From contig JAPLOA010000084.1 of assembly GCA_026400835.1 (NCBI GenBank), positions 124,001 to 188,000 on the forward strand: a stretch of DNA of 64,000 nt, in the 5' to 3' direction. The stretch is from Planctomycetales bacterium (GTDB taxonomy: Bacteria; Planctomycetota; Planctomycetia; Planctomycetales; Planctomycetaceae). Below are positions 27,095 to 34,526 of this stretch, piece by piece (position 1 is the stretch's first letter; each line of letters starts with the position of its first letter). The notes under the pieces were generated by a model. That model did no database searches and had not been told where the DNA came from. It was given only the letters and a program-made list of their open reading frames with translations. The position numbers and the translations under genes are program-made.

Positions 27095-27874
27095 ATGAGC
27101 AAGCAGAAGCCAATCATCGCGATCACAGGCGATTTTCGTCCGGAACGTTACAACGGAGCAGCACTCAGCTGGTTCAACACTGGCTACTACGACAGCGTCA
27201 GCGCATCAGGCGGGCTGCCTATGCTGTTGGCTCCGGTTGAAAGTGACGATGATCTGCATCGCATGCTGGAGAATGTTGACGGCATCGTTTTGTCGGGCTG
27301 CAATCTGGATCTTGATCCAACTCGGATGAAAATGCATACACATCCATCAGTCAAAGTCATGCCCAGGCGTCGCGAAGATTTCGATCGCCGTGTTGCCGAG
27401 TATGCAATTCAGAAACGCATTCCAATCCTCGCGATTGGCTCAGGCATGCAGCTGGTGAATTTCCTTTGCGGTGGCACCCTGCTCCAGCATATTCCGGAAG
27501 ACGTGCCGCGAGCGATCCATCATCGTGACCCTGTAGAGCAGAACCTGCGACATGTTCTGGAGATCGTGCCAGGAACTCGACTCGATTCGATCTACGGCCC
27601 CGGCGAAGTTCGCGTCAACAGCGCTCATCATATGGCTGTGCGTGATCTTTCCTGTAAGTTCCGCGTCAGTGCGACATGCCCGGATGGTGTAATTGAAGCT
27701 TACGAATCCATTGAAGAAGACTGGTTCTGTGTCGGTGTACAGTGGCATCCGGAAAGCAATACCGCTTCTGCGCTCGACATGCAGATCTTTGAAGCCTTCA
27801 TTGAAGCTTCAGAGCAGCAGGAAGTTCCCGCCGACACGATCCCGATGACCGAAATGTTCCGCCGCGCAGCGTGA
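27095..27874 (+). CDS. PuuD/peptidase C26-like protein lacking the catalytic cysteine
   Basis: The 259-residue protein has the fold of gamma-glutamyl-GABA hydrolase (class I glutamine amidotransferase-like). The start at ATG 27095 has a strong GGGAGGGAA upstream. Conserved parts include IIAITGDFRPE, VDGIVLSGCNLDLDP, QLVNFLCGGTLLQHI, VNSAHHMAV and VQWHPESN (His218, Glu220). The nucleophile elbow, usually G-I-C-R-G-M-Q, reads A-I-G-S-G-M-Q here, with Gly115 in place of Cys (codon ggc). Hydrolysis through a thioester is therefore unlikely. It may be a binding protein or pseudoenzyme. A strong terminator follows. Confidence 0.85.
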   Translation: MSKQKPIIAITGDFRPERYNGAALSWFNTGYYDSVSASGGLPMLLAPVESDDDLHRMLENVDGIVLSGCNLDLDPTRMKMHTHPSVKVMPRRREDFDRRVAEYAIQKRIPILAIGSGMQLVNFLCGGTLLQHIPEDVPRAIHHRDPVEQNLRHVLEIVPGTRLDSIYGPGEVRVNSAHHMAVRDLSCKFRVSATCPDGVIEAYESIEEDWFCVGVQWHPESNTASALDMQIFEAFIEASEQQEVPADTIPMTEMFRRAA

Positions 27875-27905
27875 TCCGCGTTGCACTGAAGTCACAGATT
27901 TCATG

Positions 27906-27939
27906 AAGCCCGATGTCCCATGACATCGGGCTTTTTTTT
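27906..27939 (+). terminator. Rho-independent terminator after the PuuD-like gene
   Basis: The 12-bp perfect stem AAGCCCGATGTC/GACATCGGGCTT has a CCAT loop and an eight-T tract. Confidence 0.93.
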
Positions 27940-28167
27940 GGGCCGTTTCCCGGGGCAAACAGGCGGCAAAGTCTGTCGTGGAAGTCTTTTCCGCTGACGC
28001 AGAAGCCGAGATTTGTCATTCCACGAGGTAGCCTGAAGGAATCAACAGGAAATCGAACAGACGCTCCATCGAAGTTTTCGCGAAGACAGTTATCATACCG
28101 ATCACAGTGGAGGGATTGATTACACTGCGGTCGGCGACAAGCATCAGATTGTCGTCACCTTTCAAAA

Positions 28168-28241
28168 GTCTCGGTAGCTCAATTGGATAGAGCGTCGGCC
28201 TCCGAAGCCGAAGGTTGCAGGTTCGACCCCCGCCCGAGACA
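28168..28241 (+). tRNA. tRNA-Arg (anticodon CCG)
   Basis: The cloverleaf can be drawn directly: acceptor GTCTCGG/CCGAGAC, D-arm GCTC...GAGC, anticodon arm TCGGC-CTCCGAA-GCCGA with anticodon CCG, T-loop TTCGACC, discriminator A. CCA is not encoded. The T-stem has one A-C mismatch (GCAGG/CCCGC). The 3' part from the anticodon loop onward is the left attachment site of the integrated element and is repeated at 37662. Confidence 0.93.
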
Positions 28242-28244
28242 TTT
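28200..28244. other. attL (45-bp core in tRNA-Arg)
   Basis: The 45 bp from CTCCGAAGCCGAAGG to GAGACATTT are identical to 37662-37706. The core restores the 3' end of the tRNA after integration. Confidence 0.95.
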
Positions 28245-28291
28245 AAAAAAGCCAGTGTTTTACCGACTCAATCGGCAGCACTGGCTTTTTT
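28245..28291. terminator. Bidirectional hairpin terminator between tRNA and integrase
   Basis: AAAAAAGCCAGTG (28245-28257) pairs perfectly with CACTGGCTTTTTT (28279-28291). It can stop both tRNA-Arg and the convergent integrase transcript. Confidence 0.88.
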
Positions 28292-28300
28292 CGTTTCTGG

Positions 28301-28323
28301 TTGACACCAACAGTTGACACCAA
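28301..28323. repeat. TTGACACCAA direct repeats, left end (2 copies)
   Basis: TTGACACCAA lies at 28301-28310 and 28314-28323, a 13-bp period. The same 10-mer occurs three times at the right end of the element. These are probable integrase arm-type binding sites. Confidence 0.7.
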
Positions 28324-29478
28324 TCAGCTTTCCTCAGTGTCCTTCGGTGCGGTTTTCTTCATCATCGCAGCCAGCTTCTCAACCGCTTCGTTCTGAGCAT
28401 TCTGCAGCAGATGTGAGTATGTGTTGGCAGTCGTCGCGAAGTCCCGGTGTCCCAGCCGTTTTTGGATCACCTTGAGATCCACGCCAGATGCCAGCATGAG
28501 TGATGCCTGAGTGTGTCTCAGATCATGGAAGACGAAGGTATCCGCGACGCCAGCCGCTTTCCTGATTGGATACCAGACCCACCGATCAAAGTTTGAGCCA
28601 CGAAGATATCCGCCGCGTTCATTCGGAAACACCACCGGCACGTCTTCAGGCTCGAAGCCTTCGGCCTTTGCTTTCTTCAGCCTGCTCCTGAGTGCCTCTA
28701 CAGCAACAGGATCGAGCGAGACAACTCGTTTTCCGGCTGATGTCTTTGGCTCCTTCAGCGTCAACCCACGCAACTCCTGCAGCGTCTTACGAACAACCAC
28801 GACACCTTCATTCAGATTTACCGCGTTCCAGTTGAGTGCAAATAGCTCGCCCTTCCTGAGCCCCGTCATCGCCGCCAGGACGATCAGATCTCCGAGCCGG
28901 TGTGCTTTGCAAGCCGCAAAGAGATCCTGACACTGTTGTGGCTCCAATGGCGTGACTTCTTTTCGCGTCAATTTTGGCTTGTCCAATACGTTGCATGGAC
29001 TGAATGGAATCAGTCGCAACTTGACAGCTTTGTTGAGAGCCACGCTCAGCACCTTGATTGACCGATGCCGCATGTTGGGAGTGAAGCCTTTTTTCTTCAG
29101 CGTACCCTGCCACGCCACCAACTGCTCACCATCAAGTTTTGAAAGTTTGATGTGGCCAATGAAGGGCGAGATATACCGCCGGACCGTTGCTTCATATTCT
29201 TGGTGAGTCTTCCCCTCGCCATTGACTTCAACATCGTTCTCGATCCATCGCGTGAGATAACCCGCAACCGAATCCTTGCTGACAACAGACTTGGCGTTCG
29301 TGTCGCGCTGCTGTCTCAGGTTCTTCAGCTTCTCAACAACTTCGGCTTGCGTCGATCCGTAGACCGTCAACCGATGTGCTTTTCCGTCAACGTCCCGAGA
29401 TACGCTCAGACGCCCCATCCATCGCCCGTCAGATCGCTGCGTAACCGTACCTTCGCCGTCCGCTCTTTTGCGTGCCAT
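28324..29478 (-). CDS. int: Tyrosine integrase of the element
   Basis: The 384-residue protein is a lambda-type tyrosine recombinase. The N terminus (GEGTVTQRSDGRWMGRLSVS) is an arm-binding AP2-like domain. A SAM-like core-binding domain follows (about residues 65-150), then the catalytic domain with Arg in AAMTGLRKGELFAL, HDLRRTQ-like FHDLRHTQASLMLASG, and KRLGHRDFATTANTYSH with the nucleophile Tyr. All catalytic residues are present, so it should be active. The gene ends within 3 bp of the arm repeats and lies next to attL. A ribosome-binding site AAGGTGAA precedes ATG 29478. Confidence 0.95.
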   Translation of the reverse strand: MARKRADGEGTVTQRSDGRWMGRLSVSRDVDGKAHRLTVYGSTQAEVVEKLKNLRQQRDTNAKSVVSKDSVAGYLTRWIENDVEVNGEGKTHQEYEATVRRYISPFIGHIKLSKLDGEQLVAWQGTLKKKGFTPNMRHRSIKVLSVALNKAVKLRLIPFSPCNVLDKPKLTRKEVTPLEPQQCQDLFAACKAHRLGDLIVLAAMTGLRKGELFALNWNAVNLNEGVVVVRKTLQELRGLTLKEPKTSAGKRVVSLDPVAVEALRSRLKKAKAEGFEPEDVPVVFPNERGGYLRGSNFDRWVWYPIRKAAGVADTFVFHDLRHTQASLMLASGVDLKVIQKRLGHRDFATTANTYSHLLQNAQNEAVEKLAAMMKKTAPKDTEES

Positions 29479-29622
29479 TGCTTTTCACCTTCATCAGAAG
29501 TGATCATCGGATTGGAACGCGGGAAATCGAATGATGAGTTCGACTTGTCGGGGATCAGCCTATCCCGCAGAACACATTGTGCCATCATCGGCCCGGGATC
29601 TCAATCAACCACTGGCGAGCCG

Positions 29623-29685
29623 TTGGAAGTGACTAATTGACTTCCAACCACTTTGGAAGTGATCCGCCGACGGGATGACTTCCAC
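29623..29685. promoter_or_regulatory. Operator-like TTGGAAGT/ACTTCCAA inverted repeats upstream of int
   Basis: TTGGAAGT-N9-ACTTCCAA forms a perfect palindrome at 29623-29647. A second pair is at 29653-29660 and 29678-29685 with wider spacing. They lie about 145-205 bp upstream of the int start, in the gap that separates int from the capsid genes. They are likely binding sites for a repressor or activator of the element. Confidence 0.6.
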
Positions 29686-29693
29686 CACGCAAA

Positions 29694-29734
29694 AAAGCCC
29701 GCAGGTCTGTCCTCATGGACTCGCTGCGGGCTTT
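29694..29734. terminator. Terminator between the capsid operon and int
   Basis: AAAGCCCGCAG (29694-29704) pairs with CTGCGGGCTTT (29724-29734) with no mismatch. On the minus strand the AAAAAAG at 29691 gives a CTTTTTT tail, so it ends the operon coming from the right. Confidence 0.85.
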
Positions 29735-29774
29735 CTGTTGCGGGTAGGACCAACGAGGAACCCACAACAAAGAT

Positions 29775-30206
29775 TTATGCCGTGCCTTCAGCCGGTGCCA
29801 AATGTAGCTCCGCCGAAAGAACAGTTGTTGATTGCGTCACTGGTTCCGTTTTGGCCCCAGTCTGAATAGCGACCACGCCGTCAATCACGCCGTTTGCCGT
29901 TGCTGTAATCACAACCGGACGAACATAACGTTCCTGCGGGTTTGTGATTTCCAGAACAGCCAGTTTGTTGTCGTCCGCGTCGGTATAGGCAATTGCAGTG
30001 CCTTCCAGATCCGCGAATGAACTGTTGTCGGTGCTTTGCTGTGCTTTAATTGTAACAACGCCACTCGCTGAGATTGTCCCAATCGCCACGATGAACGTAA
30101 CGGCCTGGAAGCCTTTCATATCGACCGACGTGCAATTTGTCGTTGCCTGTCCTGCTGCCACCGCGTTTGACAGTCGCGATACTTTGCCAGATGTTGAAAG
30201 ATTCAT
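29775..30206 (-). CDS. Small accessory protein next to the capsid gene
   Basis: The 143-residue protein is rich in Thr, Ala and Val, with alternating beta-type stretches (FIVAIGTISASGVVTIKAQQ, VRPVVITATANGVIDGVVAI) and no Cys. It directly follows the major capsid gene, where phages often encode head decoration or fibre proteins. I do not recognise the family, so a head-decoration role is inference from position and composition. A GAGG-type ribosome-binding site precedes ATG 30206. Confidence 0.65.
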   Translation of the reverse strand: MNLSTSGKVSRLSNAVAAGQATTNCTSVDMKGFQAVTFIVAIGTISASGVVTIKAQQSTDNSSFADLEGTAIAYTDADDNKLAVLEITNPQERYVRPVVITATANGVIDGVVAIQTGAKTEPVTQSTTVLSAELHLAPAEGTA

Positions 30207-30273
30207 ATTTGAGATCCTCTGAGGATTGATTGAGAGAAAACAAGGGTGTCAATACTGCTGACACCCTTCGAAC

Positions 30274-31572
30274 TTACGCCGATGTGATTCCGGACAGAAC
30301 CGAGAACCACGCCGGACGCAAAAGAGCCACGTCAGCCCGCAGATGTGCAACGATGAATTTGCCCAACTGGCTAACCGCGTTGAAGTCATCGGTGCCATCG
30401 CTGACCGTGCCCGCATCCAGAACGCGAATAACGACACCGCTGGTTCGCATCCCGAATGCCAACTGCCGGAAGTCGCCGATAATGCTGGATGATTCCGCAC
30501 CCGCACCTTCGGTTTTCGGCAGTGCCGTTGTGCTGAATTGCTTCATGGCCGCGACCATCGGAGGTGCCGCCAATGGCTGATACGTTGAATCGGCCAGGCC
30601 TTGCCAGTTCGTCATATCCCGAGGATTCTGAACCCATGAAAGCTCAGAAGTCTGCCCCGGAAAATTCGCATCGAGAATGTTCTTAACGCCGGTCAAAACT
30701 TTGGCGTAAGTCGATGCCGATGCTGTTGGCGTTCCCACGCTGGTGACTGAGTTCGTGCCGCTGGCATACTTGATGCCGAGCGGTTCCGCTCCTGCACCGC
30801 TGCCGTACAATCCAGCCGCATCCAGCTTCTGACTCATTGCAGCAGTCAAAGCCGCCTCAATGATCGCTGGAGCATTGGCCGCATCTTCCAGCATCTCAAT
30901 CGACACTGGCACGATACACGCCAACGTGCGAGCCTTCAGATTGATCCGGTTGAACGTCAACTGCGATGAATTGACCGCCACCGATTCCGCTCGCCAGTAG
31001 CTCGTGGCATCTGCAGAAATCCCGGCAATGGCCAACTCTGACGTGGTCATTGGGATCGTGATTGCACCGGCCCGCATACAGACGGAAGCAGACCGTGCCA
31101 GATCAATGACCATCTCTGACAAGCCGGGATTCAGGATATACCCGCCAGCACTGTCAGTGCTTCCAACGTGAGCATTCTGCATGTCGCCACGCAAAATGTT
31201 GTGAATGGCCGAACCGAGTTCGCCCCGCAGATCCTGCTTTGCGAATCGCTCCTGCGAAGTCTTTGCGAAAATCTGCTGGCCTGTCGTCGCATCCATGAAG
31301 GCAGGACCACGCCCGCGATAATCGCCTGGCAGTTCATCGGATAGTGTTGCCGATGCCCCGGTTCCTGCGTTGCGGATCTTCGACATTGGCGAGCCATCGC
31401 CGCCGAGTGCTCGAATCTCGCCATCAATCCTGTCAACCAGATTGTGAATACCTTCAATCTGGCCATCGGCCTCAACAGACAATCCGCCCGATTCAATGGC
31501 TGAATCAAGAATTGATTGAGCCTGATCGAGTAAGTCGCCGCGTTTCGTTTTCAGTTCCTGAACAGTCTTCAT
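30274..31572 (-). CDS. HK97-type major capsid protein
   Basis: The 432-residue protein resembles HK97-fold capsid proteins. It has a helical N-terminal scaffold-like part (LKTKRGDLLDQAQSILDSAI, residues 1-60), a linker, then the capsid core with GSTDSAGGYILNP, MEMLEDA-like SIEMLEDAANAPAIIEAAL, GSGAGAEPLGIKY and the end VAHLRADVALLRPAWFSVL. The ATG overlaps the stop of the AlpA-like gene (ATGA). No prohead protease or portal gene is present in the element. The capsid could remodel a helper phage head, or be co-assembled with helper proteins (inference). Confidence 0.88.
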   Translation of the reverse strand: MKTVQELKTKRGDLLDQAQSILDSAIESGGLSVEADGQIEGIHNLVDRIDGEIRALGGDGSPMSKIRNAGTGASATLSDELPGDYRGRGPAFMDATTGQQIFAKTSQERFAKQDLRGELGSAIHNILRGDMQNAHVGSTDSAGGYILNPGLSEMVIDLARSASVCMRAGAITIPMTTSELAIAGISADATSYWRAESVAVNSSQLTFNRINLKARTLACIVPVSIEMLEDAANAPAIIEAALTAAMSQKLDAAGLYGSGAGAEPLGIKYASGTNSVTSVGTPTASASTYAKVLTGVKNILDANFPGQTSELSWVQNPRDMTNWQGLADSTYQPLAAPPMVAAMKQFSTTALPKTEGAGAESSSIIGDFRQLAFGMRTSGVVIRVLDAGTVSDGTDDFNAVSQLGKFIVAHLRADVALLRPAWFSVLSGITSA

Positions 31573-31796
31573 TGTGCTTTGCTTTCGTACAGTTCGGAAG
31601 TCGCTCGATTCTTCAACCAGTCTTCAACGTCTGTTTTTCGCCATCGGATAACGCGACCGAGTGACACTGGTGCCACAAACTCGCCACGCTGCCACATTCG
31701 GCGAACTGTCAAAGTTGAAATCTGGAGCAGGTCAGCCACTTGCCCGATTGTGAGTGTGATTGGTTCCAAAGTTTTCTCCTGGCTCATGCCTGACAC
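31569..31796 (-). CDS. AlpA/excisionase-like HTH protein 1
   Basis: The 75-residue protein has a winged-helix/MerR-like domain of the excisionase class: LTIGQVADLLQISTLTVRRM, then RGEFVAPVSLGRVIRWRKTD and VEDWLKNR. It is the second gene of this type in the element (the other is at 37028). Such proteins act as excisionases or as transcription activators of satellite genes. It overlaps the capsid gene start by 4 bp. ATG 31787 is an alternative start. Confidence 0.8.
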   Translation of the reverse strand: MSGMSQEKTLEPITLTIGQVADLLQISTLTVRRMWQRGEFVAPVSLGRVIRWRKTDVEDWLKNRATSELYESKAQ

Positions 31797-31827
31797 CGCT
31801 GCTCATGCCGCAATGTTTCCAGAAGTA

Positions 31828-32034
31828 TCACGCACGATCTGCAATCTGCACAGAACCTGTTCTCTTAAGCCGCCTGCGTTTGTACTGATCCACCTTCAAA
31901 ACTTCTTTGGCTTTGCATCCGCAACGCTTGCAGTTCAGATATCGAACATGGAAACCATGCCGCCCGTTGTACACGCCCACGGTTGACCACGTTCCGGACA
32001 GACACCGATTGCACTGCTGGCCGCTTGCTGGCAT
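31828..32034 (-). CDS. Small zinc-finger-like protein of the element
   Basis: The 68-residue basic protein has CNRCLSG and, 25 residues later, CKRCGCK, a CxxC...CxxC(xC) zinc-ribbon pattern. Its start overlaps the stop of the upstream gene by one base (TGATG), which supports translation. No further family is recognised. Confidence 0.65.
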   Translation of the reverse strand: MPASGQQCNRCLSGTWSTVGVYNGRHGFHVRYLNCKRCGCKAKEVLKVDQYKRRRLKRTGSVQIADRA

Positions 32035-32414
32035 CAGTTCATCTCCGCCGATGTCGCGATATCATAGGCTTCGAGCCGTGCACACAACTCCGTGCAGATG
32101 CATTGTCGAAGCAACCCGGCCCATTCTTCCGCCTTGCCGCTGACAGCCTTCAAGGCAATCTCGATTGCCAGTGAGCATTGGTAAGCCGAAATCACCTGCG
32201 TGTTGCTGAATTCTTCAAGCGGGAGCATTCGAGACGGCTTTGTTTTCAGCGCCTCAGTGTGTTCGATTTGCAGATCCGTTGCCGCCATGAGTACGCCCAT
32301 GAGTTCCGGGCAAATCCTGATCAACTTCATGTTCCGCCCGATCACGGCAATTGCCTTCAGATCGCGATTTGAAAGCCGGTCCCATGCTGCTGCGAATTCG
32401 TGTTGTGCTGACAT
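32034..32414 (-). CDS. Hypothetical helical protein of the element
   Basis: The 126-residue protein is mostly helical, with no membrane segment, and has EEWAGLLRQCICTELCARLE near the C terminus. ATG 32414 has GGAGAA about 8 nt upstream. It lies between the terminase small subunit gene and the zinc-finger-like gene with short spacing. Function is not recognised. Confidence 0.65.
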   Translation of the reverse strand: MSAQHEFAAAWDRLSNRDLKAIAVIGRNMKLIRICPELMGVLMAATDLQIEHTEALKTKPSRMLPLEEFSNTQVISAYQCSLAIEIALKAVSGKAEEWAGLLRQCICTELCARLEAYDIATSAEMN

Positions 32415-32462
32415 CGTTCATTCTCCAAAAATAGTAAGATTCAATGTGTTCTTCGTCTGTCA

Positions 32463-32924
32463 TCAGTCGTTCGTGCTGTTTCGATCTCGCCTCATTCGTT
32501 TCGGTGCCTGAGGTTCGCAATCAGGAATTCTCAGACGTGCCCCAGGCGTCAGGCTAAATTGTTGGCAGTGCTGTAGAAATTGCTTTTCCGCGACCGCTCG
32601 CATCTGCACCGCTGGATGTGGTTTCTGTACTCCGGTCGGACTGGTGACGATCACGCCTTTCGTCAGCATCTCGTCAAGCTCCGACAACTGAGCCCACAAG
32701 CAGCAGAGCCGAGTGAACGCCGCCGCATCTCGATCCGTCAGCAATCCAACGCTGTGCAGATCCTTTGCGTAACGCTTCCAGAACGCCGCTGCGGGCTTCG
32801 GCAGATTCTTTGGTGCCGTTGGTGGCTTTGACGTGTTAACCGCTGGCAGACGTGCCCCTGCGGTGTTTTGTCGCTTCGAAGTGCTGATGCTTCGAGGATT
32901 CGGAATTGGTCCAGTGCTTCCCAT
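32463..32924 (-). CDS. terS: Phage terminase small subunit, P27-like
   Basis: The 153-residue protein resembles P27-family terminase small subunits. It has a Pro/Lys-rich N terminus (KPPTAPKNLPKPAAAFWKRY), a helical core (LTDRDAAAFTRLCCLWAQL), and the typical HPAVQMRAVAEKQFLQHCQQFSLTPGARLRI end. TerS recognises pac/cos DNA and loads a large subunit. No terL gene is found in the element, so packaging would need a helper phage motor, as in satellites. AAGGA lies upstream of ATG 32924. Confidence 0.85.
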   Translation of the reverse strand: MGSTGPIPNPRSISTSKRQNTAGARLPAVNTSKPPTAPKNLPKPAAAFWKRYAKDLHSVGLLTDRDAAAFTRLCCLWAQLSELDEMLTKGVIVTSPTGVQKPHPAVQMRAVAEKQFLQHCQQFSLTPGARLRIPDCEPQAPKRMRRDRNSTND

Positions 32925-33004
32925 GTGTCAGTCCTTAAAAAATGCCTTGCAAACTCCTGCAAAAACCTGATCGAGAAAAGGGCGGTTCCCCAACTTTTTT
33001 GCGG

Positions 33005-33205
33005 CTAACTTCGGAAGCCCCTGCCTTCGTGATGCTCGCTGTAGTCCTCGCTGCTCATCTCCAGCCGCTCGCCATCACAGCGTTGATACTTTGGTCTCAG
33101 ATCCACTCGCAACCGCGACAGCTTCTCACGAGGCGACCACGTTGCTTGAATCAGCAGACATTCCGCTGCGATCTCGGTTGGTGTTGGTTCTCGTTTCTCT
33201 GCCAT
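33005..33205 (-). CDS. Small hypothetical protein of the element
   Basis: The 66-residue charged protein begins MAEKREPTPTEIAAECLLIQ and contains WSPREKLSRLRVDLRPKY. ATG 33205 has AAGGATC about 9 nt upstream and is preferred over ATG 33229. The start WSPREKLSRLR resembles short proteins found in planctomycete and phage contexts, but no function is known to me. Confidence 0.55.
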   Translation of the reverse strand: MAEKREPTPTEIAAECLLIQATWSPREKLSRLRVDLRPKYQRCDGERLEMSSEDYSEHHEGRGFRS

Positions 33206-33329
33206 GTGTGATCCTTGTTGTTCATTCAACGATGGTGGTGATGATGGTGGTGGTTAACCTAAAGGTATAACCAACCACCATCACACCCCCATGCTCGTTG
33301 GTCTTGGTTGGTCTTGGTTGCAACCAGCA
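33206..33329. other. Candidate replication origin of the element (CAACCA/TGGTTG iterons)
   Basis: The gap downstream of the helicase gene is packed with GATGGTGGT, TTGGTCTTGG and CAACCAACATCAACC repeats. Between about 33300 and 33350 TGGTTG elements face CAACCA elements across a centre at TTGCAA. Another inverted pair, GGTGGTTAACC/GGTATAACCAACCACC, lies at about 33249-33284. The position next to the primase-helicase genes fits a satellite ori. Confidence 0.5.
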
Positions 33330-34526
33330 TCAACCAACATCAACCACCATCTCTGATCTGTCATATTCTGGAACGTATTCATTCAGCAGATACCCCACTG
33401 GTTGAAGCCTGTTTTGGTTGTCCTTGTATGGCCGTTGCACCAGCGTCAGATCCTGAACCATTTCTGGAAAGACGCACCGAAAGTCAGCCTGAACCGCTCC
33501 GCAAGATTCTCGGATTGCGTTCTTAGACTGGGGTGTTTTGACGTTTCGAACAGCCTTGAGAATAAGTGCTCGTGCCCGTCCTCGTTTCTGTTCGTCAGCC
33601 TCACGACGAGCATCATCTCGCCGCTGTTGTTCATCGGCCTGAGCCTGCTCTGTATACTCGTGCCAGTGATCCACCTGGAACGTCCAATCATTCTCGTTAA
33701 ATAAGATCCTGCGACCGCCGCCCTGACCTTCGCGACCGCCGAATTGAACGCACAAGTCGTGCTTCCAGTCCCAGGCGTATTTCTCGTTTCGACCGACAAG
33801 CCACCACTGGCCGCAACTTTCAGCAATGCCAGCCCCAGTCATATCCTCCAACTGGGGAGGAGTGCCGTATTCACGCGCGGCAGATTTGACAACGTGATGA
33901 CTGAGCACCATACAAGCAGGAGCACAAGCAGCCTGGAACGATTTGATTGCATCGCCCATTTCACCGAGGCGAGCCGAATCGACTCCTGACAAGCCACGAT
34001 ATAGCGGATCGGCAATAACAACTTCGAATCCATGCGTCTCGATGTCTTTTCGAATTGCGTTCTGATCTGCAATCCGAGGTAGACACGGGAATTCGACCGC
34101 TTCAATCCGCAGATATCCTTTCAGGTCTTGAAAGTCGATGTCGCGAATACGACAAGCCTTTTCGATATGTTTCGCGATCCGCCTGTAATTGGCTTCGCCC
34201 GTGATGAACAGCACCTTGCGACGTTTGGGAACATCAAAGATATTCATCCACGGCGTACCACTGGCGACCGCAACCGCCATGTCAGTCAATTGCAACGTCT
34301 TGCAGCCTTTGGAACGAGCACCGACAAGCAACGGTTCATCAATCGTAAACGTATCTAGAACGAGCCAGTCGGGCTCCTGCGATGCGTAGGAGGTTAATTC
34401 CGATGCGTCGATGCCTGCGAATGATCTCGGTGGTGGCTCCGCCTCTTTACTAGGTTTTTCCCATCGAAGTCCAGCACGTTCAGCCGCCTGTTTTTCCGCC
34501 GCTTGATTCAGGGTAAGACTGCTCAT
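33330..34526 (-). CDS. RepA/DnaB-like helicase ATPase of the element (AAA_25-type)
   Basis: The 398-residue protein carries a RecA-type ATPase domain at residues about 55-270. A Walker A-like loop reads VGARSKGCKTLQLTD (GCKT in place of GKT/S). Then come RKVLFITGEANYRRIAKHIE, the Walker B strand EVVIADPLYRGLSGVD and CMVLSHHVVKS (sensor-like His). Such RepA-like proteins unwind DNA at plasmid or satellite origins. The changed Walker A (Cys before Lys) is seen in some AAA_25 proteins but deserves checking. ATG 34526 overlaps the primase stop (ATGA), so the two are translationally coupled. Confidence 0.78.
   Translation of the reverse strand: MSSLTLNQAAEKQAAERAGLRWEKPSKEAEPPPRSFAGIDASELTSYASQEPDWLVLDTFTIDEPLLVGARSKGCKTLQLTDMAVAVASGTPWMNIFDVPKRRKVLFITGEANYRRIAKHIEKACRIRDIDFQDLKGYLRIEAVEFPCLPRIADQNAIRKDIETHGFEVVIADPLYRGLSGVDSARLGEMGDAIKSFQAACAPACMVLSHHVVKSAAREYGTPPQLEDMTGAGIAESCGQWWLVGRNEKYAWDWKHDLCVQFGGREGQGGGRRILFNENDWTFQVDHWHEYTEQAQADEQQRRDDARREADEQKRGRARALILKAVRNVKTPQSKNAIRESCGAVQADFRCVFPEMVQDLTLVQRPYKDNQNRLQPVGYLLNEYVPEYDRSEMVVDVG

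Noticed and set aside
33230-33350. Short repeats next to the helicase gene as a CRISPR array
   Set aside because: The repeats are 6-12 bp, irregularly spaced and in both orientations, with no spacers of constant length and no cas genes.
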